Source: Bacteroidales bacterium UBA2559
Lineage (GTDB): Bacteria > Bacteroidota > Bacteroidia > Bacteroidales > Bacteroidaceae
DNA: 7,496 nucleotides
Direction: 5' to 3'
Assembly (NCBI GenBank): GCA_002340405.1
Contig: DDLZ01000093.1
Coordinates: 9,558-17,053 of the forward strand
Below, piece by piece: positions 1 through 6,398 of the stretch. The notes under the pieces are model-generated. The model searched no databases. It worked only from the letters and a program-made list of their open reading frames with translations, and was not told the DNA's origin. Both the position numbers and the translations under genes were made by a program. Each line of letters opens with the position of its first letter. Position 1 is the first letter of the stretch.

Positions 1-2177
1 TCCTCGGCATACCGGTACAGCAGGTCATAATTGTAACCGTAAAGTCGTATGGCGTGTGACCAGCCGGTGCGGTAAACATTATTTGAAAGATACTGGTCAT
101 TTTCGCCAAGCGAAGGTATGTTCCATGTGGCGCCGCCGTAACGGATGGCCTTGCCCCATAACTGCTGTTTCAGATTATAGGGAAAAGCCGTACGCTGGAA
201 TTCATCCTTAAAATGTATCTCGATTGTACCCGATGTCCCGCTCAATCTGGTATAGAAATCCTTGATCTCGTCAAACTGTTGCAGCCAATTCTCCATCTCC
301 ATGACAATCTCATTGAGTTGCTGTACGTTATGCCCTTCGGCCATATTGGCCTGGACGCGCAGCACCACCTCCGGCTGCTCCTCCTCGCGGTTGAATGTCA
401 TACGGCCTTTGCTGTGTTTCTGGAACAGGTTCATTGTTCCCCCTATGGGATATTCAAACCATTTCTTATTCCTCTGATACCACTTGCTGCCTATCGTCTT
501 ATTATAGAGACCCACCAGGCCGCCCTTGGTATCGCTCTCTCCTTCTGCCGTATTCTTGCGACTGACCGATGCCGGCAACAGTTGTATAGGTATGCCGAAC
601 AGCACTATGATAGCCACAACATAGATCCAACGGTGGGAACGGCTCCATACAACCAGACGTTCATAACGGGCGGTATGAAGGACCAGACGGCGCATGCGCT
701 TCATACTGTTTTTGACCACTCCCTTACTTTTGAGCGGCCATTTCCGAAGCAGCGCCGGCACGAACAGGAACGCCACAATAATGGAGAGAACCAGATTTAT
801 CACTATCACCCAGATGAAATCGGTCAGATTGGCCCTGGACTCCTCGGGCAAAAAGAATATCAGCAGCAGAGCCGCTATGGTGGTGAGCAGGGCACCCATT
901 ATGGATAACATTACCTTGCGGTTGCCGTAAAATGTGTAGTGGTCCACAATAACAATAACAGTATCTATTATTATGCCCAGCGACACCGTTATACCCGCCA
1001 TTGAGTATAGCTCTATATCTACCCCAAAAAGTTTATAGAAGATGACCGCACTCAACAGATTTACCGTAATGGTCACTCCCACCACTGCCAGATAACGGAA
1101 ACTCCGGCTCACGGCAAGCACGAAAAGAAGCAGAATAGCCAACGACATTACCGCACGGAAGAAAATCCTGTTTATCTCGTCGTTCAGATATTCCGATGCA
1201 TCATAGTTCAGTTTCACCGCATAATTTTCGGGCAGCGATTTGCTCAGTTCATCCATTTTCTGCTTGACGGCATCGGTCACCGTAATGGTGTTGATACCCT
1301 CCATAGCATTCACATCCAGAGATATGGTGTTCAGTCCGTTAATCCTGTTATAGGATTGCGGAGTCTGCTCCTGATATGTTATCGTGGCAAAATCGCCGAT
1401 ATTATACAGGCGTCCGTTGATCTTGCTTATGGGGATACGTTCCAGTTCACCCCTTAAGTCAGGGGTTTTCAGGCGTACCAGCATCATACGGTCGTCTATA
1501 ATCTGTGTCCCCACTATGCTGTTTTGAAAATAACGTCCTAAAGCATTGCTGAGACTGCCCGGACTCAGCCCTGCGGCACGAAGCGAATTGGGGTCGAATG
1601 TAATCACCCACTCGAACGGCGAAGCTCCCGATGTCTCCACCCCGTCAACGCCGTCAATGCGCGACAGGGGCGTGACCAGATGCTCCTCGGCATAACGCAC
1701 TATCTCCGAGGCCGGCATATCGGCATTTATCGTATATGAGAGGATATGTGCCTTGCCGCGTCCTCCTCCGCCAGCCGAGCCGCTCACCGATGCCCATGCT
1801 CCTTCCGGCAGCTTGTCGCGTATCTGACGAAGACGGGTGGAAACATCGACCCGCGGGGTCCCCATATCCGTCCCCCTTTTAAAACCCATTGAAATATACC
1901 CGCCCCCCTGCCATGACACGGCGCGTATGTTGCTCACACCTGCCACAGTATTCAGCGCACCCTCCAGGACCGATGTCACCTCGGTCTCGATCACTCTGGC
2001 AGAGCCGCTGCCGCCGAAACTGACCGTCAGGTTAAGATTTTCCCGTATGGGACTGTACTGCACATTGAGCAGGGGGATACAGGCCGCTCCCACCACCATC
2101 AGGACCACCATTATCAGGATGGTGGAAAAAGCGCGGTCTTTTCCGGGTATAAGCTGTTCTCTCTTATCCGGCTTCAT
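1..2177 (-). CDS. RND efflux permease, second of a tandem pair (RND2), 3' end beyond window
   Basis: Likely a proton-driven inner-membrane permease of the AcrB/AcrD/AcrF (ACR_tran) family. I translated the frame by hand: it is open from ATG at 2177 to the window edge, 725 codons without a stop, so the C-terminal part (rest of PC2, TM8-12) is missing. TM1 is at about residues 16-37, followed by the NVQYSP motif typical of the periplasmic entry. The PN1/PN2 and docking region spans about 40-335. TM2-TM6 lie at about 338-473, TM7 at 517-534, then PC1. TM4 reads GIIIDTVIVIVDHY: Asp405 matches AcrB Asp407, but Thr406 replaces Asp408. A Gly-rich loop lies at 132-141. About 50 extra residues (546-600) follow TM7 compared with AcrB and with the neighbouring permease. 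The start overlaps the upstream permease stop as ATGA, which fixes it well. The substrate is unknown. Family assignment is firm; the partnership with RND1 is inferred. Confidence 0.93.
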   Translation of the reverse strand, partial: MKPDKREQLIPGKDRAFSTILIMVVLMVVGAACIPLLNVQYSPIRENLNLTVSFGGSGSARVIETEVTSVLEGALNTVAGVSNIRAVSWQGGGYISMGFKRGTDMGTPRVDVSTRLRQIRDKLPEGAWASVSGSAGGGGRGKAHILSYTINADMPASEIVRYAEEHLVTPLSRIDGVDGVETSGASPFEWVITFDPNSLRAAGLSPGSLSNALGRYFQNSIVGTQIIDDRMMLVRLKTPDLRGELERIPISKINGRLYNIGDFATITYQEQTPQSYNRINGLNTISLDVNAMEGINTITVTDAVKQKMDELSKSLPENYAVKLNYDASEYLNDEINRIFFRAVMSLAILLLFVLAVSRSFRYLAVVGVTITVNLLSAVIFYKLFGVDIELYSMAGITVSLGIIIDTVIVIVDHYTFYGNRKVMLSIMGALLTTIAALLLIFFLPEESRANLTDFIWVIVINLVLSIIVAFLFVPALLRKWPLKSKGVVKNSMKRMRRLVLHTARYERLVVWSRSHRWIYVVAIIVLFGIPIQLLPASVSRKNTAEGESDTKGGLVGLYNKTIGSKWYQRNKKWFEYPIGGTMNLFQKHSKGRMTFNREEEQPEVVLRVQANMAEGHNVQQLNEIVMEMENWLQQFDEIKDFYTRLSGTSGTIEIHFKDEFQRTAFPYNLKQQLWGKAIRYGGATWNIPSLGENDQYLSNNVYRTGWSHAIRLYGYNYDLLYRYAE
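2174..2177 (-). other. ATGA stop/start overlap joining the two permease genes
   Basis: On the minus strand the ATG of RND2 (2177-2175) and the TGA of RND1 (2176-2174) share two bases and together form ATGA. Such overlaps usually permit termination-reinitiation by the same ribosome, which would tie the amounts of the two permeases together. The overlap is seen directly; coupling is inferred. Confidence 0.9.
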
Positions 2178-5100
2178 CGGTATCTCTTCTTGTAGATTTC
2201 ATAATAAGCCAGAGGCACAAAGAAGATACTGACCAGCGTTCCCGCAACCATTCCCGATATCAGCGCCAGCGAAAGAGGATATTGCAGGTCGCTTCCCATA
2301 TCGCCGCGCACAAGGAAGGGAGCAATGGCCAGTATCGTGGTGAGCGACGTCATGATGATGGCATTCAGACGCCGTTTTCCGGCCTCCAGAATAGCATGTT
2401 TCAGGCCATACCCTGACTCGAGCAGGCGGTTTATGGTATCCACCTTGAGTATGGAGTCATTGATTGCTATACCGCACATAACTACCATGCCTATCATAGA
2501 CATCAGGTTCAGACTCTCGCCAAAGAGCCACAGCACAGCCAGCACCGCAAAAATGTCAATGATAAGCTCGCTCAGTATGATCAAAGGCTGGATCAGACTC
2601 TCAAACTGAGCCGCCAAAATAAAGAAGAGCAGCAATAAGGATATGACCAGTACCCCCGAGAGTTCACGTATCGTCTGGCGGTTATTGAAATAGGCGCCCG
2701 TAAAACTGACGTCAAACCGCTCATCCTCACGTACCACCTTTTCAATTACATCCATTGTGTGACGCGCCTCTTTGCCGCTCACCTCCAGCGGCAGCGGATA
2801 GTATTCGCCGTCCACTCCCGATGTTATGGATTTCAGGTCACGGTTACGGGTCTCCTTAAGCAGGATCTCAAGCGGCACACGGCCGCCACGGGTATTGATG
2901 TAACTGCCCTGGATCAGGTCGCGCGCCTCCTTGTCGCCCATACCGATCATCACGGGCATGGATATGTCGCCCTTGGATATTCTGAGTACCGAACCTGCAT
3001 TCATGGCGTTTCTGAGATAGCCCAGAACCATGTTATAGCTGACATCGTAGAGAGCCAGACGTTCGGGGTCGGTAATCAGTTCGATATGTTCGTTCCACTC
3101 GGAGGGTTGGATCTCAACCCCCGGCAGAGCAGCACTAACGGAAGAGAGCAGCGTGGTTAGCTGATCCGGCTCGGGAGTAGAGCCGTCACTTCTTTTGATA
3201 CGCGCCACCAACGGGGCTTCAGTATCCGGAAACAGCATATCGAATACGTTACCCGATGCCTGACAGCCGTATGCTGCATCGGGCCAGTTGTTAAAGATAT
3301 AGGTCATTGCCTCTGACTCAATATCCGTAATATCCTCAGCGCTGCGGGCCTTCATATAGATGATTGCCTCAGACAGACCTGTCTCACGCGTATGGGAAAG
3401 CGCAAACTGCTGGGCGCCCGTCATACAGGTGTACTGCGTAATCCTGTCAGGGAACTGAGCCATAATCTCTTCGCAACGACGGTTATTCTCCTCAACCGAA
3501 ATGCGCTGGTTCCATTCTATGTTCAGCAGGGTATCACTATGTGAGATGGCAGGCATTTTCTCCTTTTCCAGATTTACGAACAGCACGCCTATCAGCGCAA
3601 CGGCAATACCAAAGACGCTCCACATCACTCCCCTGCGGCGGAACAACCACCGTATGGCATGTTCGTAACCTTTGGTCATATTGCCTATGCCAAACCTGCT
3701 GATAAAACTGTTAGGCCTGAAACAGGGCTGTTTTCTGTATAAACGGTAATAGAAGACCGGAATGACCATTACCGACACCAACAACGCCGAAAGCAGCGTT
3801 ATAGTCACCGCCATAGCCTCATCATAGAAGAGGGCGCCCGCTATTCCGCTCATAAAGATAAGGGGAATGAAAACGGCGCATGTGGTGAGCACCGAACTGA
3901 GCATGGGAGCGAACACCTCTTGCGTGCCGAGTACGCAGGCATCATCCAGAGGTTCGCCTTTCTGCCATCGCTGGGTTATGTTGTCTATGGTGATGATGGA
4001 GTTGTCCACCATCATACCCAATCCCAACACCAGTCCCGACAGAGATATGATATTGATGGATATTCCTATGACATAAAAAAAGAGGAACGAGATAATGAGT
4101 GCGGTAGGTATGGTTATCACCACCAGCAGCGGACTGCGAAAATCCTGCATGAAGAAGAATATGATGCAACAGGCAAACAGCGCACCGAACAGCAGGTTGC
4201 TTATCATATTGCTTATGGAGTAGTCAAGCAGCTCGGTCTGGTCACGCGTCACCTGAAACTCCAGATTGGGATAATCCCGTTCAAAAGCCGCCATCAGGTC
4301 GTGCACTCCGTCCCGAAGATCCGCCATACGGGCATCGGAACGTTTTATTACGGCCAGCGTCACACACTGAGAGCCGTTGCCGGTCACCATACCGTTTATG
4401 CGCTGCTGCTCCTCGCTCACCTGAGCCAGATCCTTAATCTGATAAGTGCGTCCGCCCAGTTTGAGCCAGACGTTCTCCACATCTTCACGCGTCACCACGC
4501 TCGACTCGAAACGGACGTTAAAACGGTACTCCCCGTCGCGTATGGAGAGATTGCCGAGCCGTACGTTAGAGCCCTGTATGGCATTACTCAGTTGGTCTTC
4601 GTCTATCCCCAGGGCACGCAGTTTCTCCATATCGGGAACAATGAGCAACTGAGGGAACACCTGTCCCGATATATCCACCATAGCCACCTGAGGCAGTTGC
4701 TCCAGACGGCGCACTATCACCTGGCGGGTAAAATCGCTCATCTCCAGAAAACTGTTGCCTTCAACATTCAGGCCCTCCTTGAGAGAGACATTGATAAAGA
4801 AAGCCGGAATATCCGTAGCGCTGGCTCTGGCTATCAGAGGACGCTCCTCGCCAATCGGCCAGTTCGTAGTAGCGCGGTCCACGCGCTCATTGACATCAAT
4901 GAATATGTAATCGGCATCGGCGCCGTACTCGAATGTCATCTGAATAAGTCCGCTGCCGTCTCTGGCAGTGCAGGTAATATCGGTAAGATGCGGAACCTGC
5001 ACCAACTGCATACGCAGAGGAGCAATCAGCAGGTCATTAAGCTCACGGGCGCTGCGGTCAGGCGAGGTGACCTGTACCGTAATCTGAGGAATGTCGATAT

Positions 5101-5209
5101 CCGGCATCAGCGATACCGGCAACTCTCTTATAGCGGCTATGCCCAGAACCATAGTCGCTATTAAAACCATGGTTACCGCTATGGGGCGGTTTATCAATCC
5201 CTTGAACAT
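2174..5209 (-). CDS. RND efflux permease, first of a tandem pair (RND1), complete
   Basis: Inner-membrane proton/substrate antiporter of the AcrB (ACR_tran) family, 1011 aa, slightly shorter than the roughly 1040-1050 aa of AcrB. The N terminus MFKGLINRPIAV is the classic cytoplasmic start followed by TM1 (10-29) and the PDIDIPQI segment. The periplasmic porter/docking loop spans 30-331; TM2-TM6 lie at about 332-487, TM7 at 527-545, a second periplasmic loop at 546-847, and TM8-TM12 at about 848-1003. Relay residues, aligned by eye to AcrB: Asp402 (=Asp407), Asn403 (instead of Asp408), Asn917 (instead of Lys940, followed by Asp918), Arg947 (=Arg971) and Thr954 (=Thr978). The gene starts 6 bp after the adaptor stop and its TGA overlaps the RND2 start, so it sits inside the operon. 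Cysteines 579, 595 and 649 fall in the second periplasmic loop. Drug, metal or lipid substrate cannot be decided; the sequence looks closer to hydrophobe/amphiphile pumps than to Cus/Czc metal pumps, by impression only. Confidence 0.96.
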   Translation of the reverse strand: MFKGLINRPIAVTMVLIATMVLGIAAIRELPVSLMPDIDIPQITVQVTSPDRSARELNDLLIAPLRMQLVQVPHLTDITCTARDGSGLIQMTFEYGADADYIFIDVNERVDRATTNWPIGEERPLIARASATDIPAFFINVSLKEGLNVEGNSFLEMSDFTRQVIVRRLEQLPQVAMVDISGQVFPQLLIVPDMEKLRALGIDEDQLSNAIQGSNVRLGNLSIRDGEYRFNVRFESSVVTREDVENVWLKLGGRTYQIKDLAQVSEEQQRINGMVTGNGSQCVTLAVIKRSDARMADLRDGVHDLMAAFERDYPNLEFQVTRDQTELLDYSISNMISNLLFGALFACCIIFFFMQDFRSPLLVVITIPTALIISFLFFYVIGISINIISLSGLVLGLGMMVDNSIITIDNITQRWQKGEPLDDACVLGTQEVFAPMLSSVLTTCAVFIPLIFMSGIAGALFYDEAMAVTITLLSALLVSVMVIPVFYYRLYRKQPCFRPNSFISRFGIGNMTKGYEHAIRWLFRRRGVMWSVFGIAVALIGVLFVNLEKEKMPAISHSDTLLNIEWNQRISVEENNRRCEEIMAQFPDRITQYTCMTGAQQFALSHTRETGLSEAIIYMKARSAEDITDIESEAMTYIFNNWPDAAYGCQASGNVFDMLFPDTEAPLVARIKRSDGSTPEPDQLTTLLSSVSAALPGVEIQPSEWNEHIELITDPERLALYDVSYNMVLGYLRNAMNAGSVLRISKGDISMPVMIGMGDKEARDLIQGSYINTRGGRVPLEILLKETRNRDLKSITSGVDGEYYPLPLEVSGKEARHTMDVIEKVVREDERFDVSFTGAYFNNRQTIRELSGVLVISLLLLFFILAAQFESLIQPLIILSELIIDIFAVLAVLWLFGESLNLMSMIGMVVMCGIAINDSILKVDTINRLLESGYGLKHAILEAGKRRLNAIIMTSLTTILAIAPFLVRGDMGSDLQYPLSLALISGMVAGTLVSIFFVPLAYYEIYKKRYR
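2183..2191 (-). promoter_or_regulatory. Purine-rich RBS-like sequence for RND2
   Basis: AAGAAGAGA lies 5 bases upstream of the RND2 ATG, inside the last codons of RND1 (Lys-Lys-Arg). It is a purine-rich sequence at suitable spacing but not a perfect Shine-Dalgarno. It could equally be just the Lys/Arg codons of the RND1 C-terminal tail. It supports the ATG at 2177 as the start. Confidence 0.4.
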
Positions 5210-5215
5210 GACGAA

Positions 5216-6379
5216 TCATTCTATGACTACCGGGGCATCATCGCCAAGGTTAAGGTTGCCGGCGGTAATAATAAGATCTCCAACGTTAAGGTCTGCTCCG
5301 CGCTCCTTGTTAGGCTCCACCACATGCTGCGTGGTGTTGGACATGAGCACGTGTACGTATGTCCAGAGGCTGCGACCTTCCACATAGCGGAACAGCACCT
5401 CCATGTTGTCCCGTATCACCACGGCGCTCTTGGGTACCACAAGTTGGGAGGGTATGCTGTTCTCCACCATAATACGCACGTTCATACCGTCCATCAACGC
5501 ATCGGAACCGGGTACCTGCGCGGTCACTGCAATCTGACCGTTCTGATCCACCGTGGGATTGATGGAGAGTACAGTGCCTTTGAGCGTCACGTCGCTGTCC
5601 ACGAAAGGCGAGACCAGCACCTGCTGACCCACATGCACAAAACGGTACTCGGTCTCCAGCACACTGAACCGCACCAGATACCGGCTGTCGTCAATCAGCG
5701 TGCAGAGCTGACCGCCAGGCTCATGAACGCGTCCCCTCATGTTGGCCACCTTGCCGCTAAAAGGAGCCTTGAGGTCACATTGAAGGAAGGTGCGCTCGGC
5801 ATTCTCCAAAGCCATCTTGGCGTCTATAAAACCAGTGTTGATATAGATAAGACGCTTCTGTTCGGCAGGAATGGCTGCCGTATCGGACAGCGAGTAGCCG
5901 TAATCGAGCAGACGGTCGGCCAGACTCAACTCGGCTTTGTCAAAAGCCAGATGTGCCTGCTCCAACTGACGGCGCGGCTGCTCCTTGTCGAGCGAAGCCA
6001 GTATCTGCCCTTTTTGCACCTTCTGACCGTCACGTACGTTTATTTGGGCTATCTTACCCTGTGAAGCAAACTGGAGAGTCGCCTTGCCGTGTGCCTCCAG
6101 CTTACCGTTACATACCAACTGCTTGTTGAACACCGTACGCTCCAGCGGAATAACGGTAACTGTATTCTTCTCCACATTATAACTGCCGCGGGCCATCTCG
6201 ACATCCGGCTCCGGGCTTTTCTCTTTTTTGGACTTACAGCCGCAAACGCCAAGCATCAGGGCTGTCAACACAAAACAGGTAATCCCTTTAATACAGACGT
6301 TACCGTTAAGCCGGATTAGCAATGGGAGCCTGTTTGCTCTGCCACGGCAGGAAAAGGACGGGTGTTTCATGATCATCAT
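5216..6379 (-). CDS. RND periplasmic adaptor (membrane fusion protein), predicted lipoprotein
   Basis: HlyD/AcrA-family adaptor that links the permease to the outer-membrane channel. The 387-aa product has a hydrophobic segment (about 32-46) ending in VCGC, a plausible lipobox with Cys48 as the lipidated residue, followed by a charged linker (KSKKEK). The N-terminal half of the lipoyl/barrel-sandwich domain is at about 100-131, with the hallmark GKIAQINVRDGQKVQKGQ and ASLD. A short helical hairpin follows at about 133-200. The second lipoyl half is at 201-230 (LKAPFSGKV), a beta-barrel at about 232-305 and a membrane-proximal domain at about 310-387. It starts 19 bp after the outer-membrane factor stop and ends 6 bp before RND1. 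The start is uncertain: ATG codons at 6379, 6376 and 6370 are all in frame, no Shine-Dalgarno sequence is visible, and all give an unusually long stretch before the hydrophobic core; TTG at 6322 would give a more ordinary signal peptide. The family call is secure. Confidence 0.95.
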   Translation of the reverse strand: MMIMKHPSFSCRGRANRLPLLIRLNGNVCIKGITCFVLTALMLGVCGCKSKKEKSPEPDVEMARGSYNVEKNTVTVIPLERTVFNKQLVCNGKLEAHGKATLQFASQGKIAQINVRDGQKVQKGQILASLDKEQPRRQLEQAHLAFDKAELSLADRLLDYGYSLSDTAAIPAEQKRLIYINTGFIDAKMALENAERTFLQCDLKAPFSGKVANMRGRVHEPGGQLCTLIDDSRYLVRFSVLETEYRFVHVGQQVLVSPFVDSDVTLKGTVLSINPTVDQNGQIAVTAQVPGSDALMDGMNVRIMVENSIPSQLVVPKSAVVIRDNMEVLFRYVEGRSLWTYVHVLMSNTTQHVVEPNKERGADLNVGDLIITAGNLNLGDDAPVVIE

Positions 6380-6398
6380 TTAAGTGTTATGTTATTAT
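6380..6398 (-). other. AT-rich 19-bp spacer between outer-membrane factor and adaptor genes
   Basis: Only A, T and a few C bases separate the TAA of the outer-membrane factor from the first possible adaptor ATG. There is no GGAG-like Shine-Dalgarno sequence, no hairpin or T-tract terminator, and no Bacteroides-type promoter element (TAnnTTTG). Weak ribosome-binding sites in AT-rich leaders are usual in Bacteroidota, so this supports read-through transcription and the proposed host group. Confidence 0.6.

Noticed and set aside
213..908. 231-codon plus-strand open frame opposite RND2
   Set aside because: Same antisense register as RND2, which encodes recognisable TM4-TM7 and PC1 segments here.
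3920..5164. 414-codon plus-strand open frame opposite RND1
   Set aside because: It is in exact antisense codon register with a clear AcrB-family gene, is His/Gln-rich with no recognisable domain, and is explained by missing TTA/CTA/TCA codons in the sense frame.
2174..5209. Metal-efflux (CusA/CzcA-type) identity for RND1
   Set aside because: I see no Met-pair or His-rich metal path, and the adaptor lacks His/Met-rich termini; a single TM4 Asp alone is not enough to call a metal pump.
5210..5215. Possible promoter or terminator between adaptor and RND1
   Set aside because: Only 6 bases separate the genes; no room for either and no inverted repeat with T-tract is seen around it.
5324..6064. 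246-codon plus-strand open frame opposite the adaptor
   Set aside because: Same antisense register as the adaptor gene, His/Leu/Val-rich composition typical of reverse-complement shadows, no domain.
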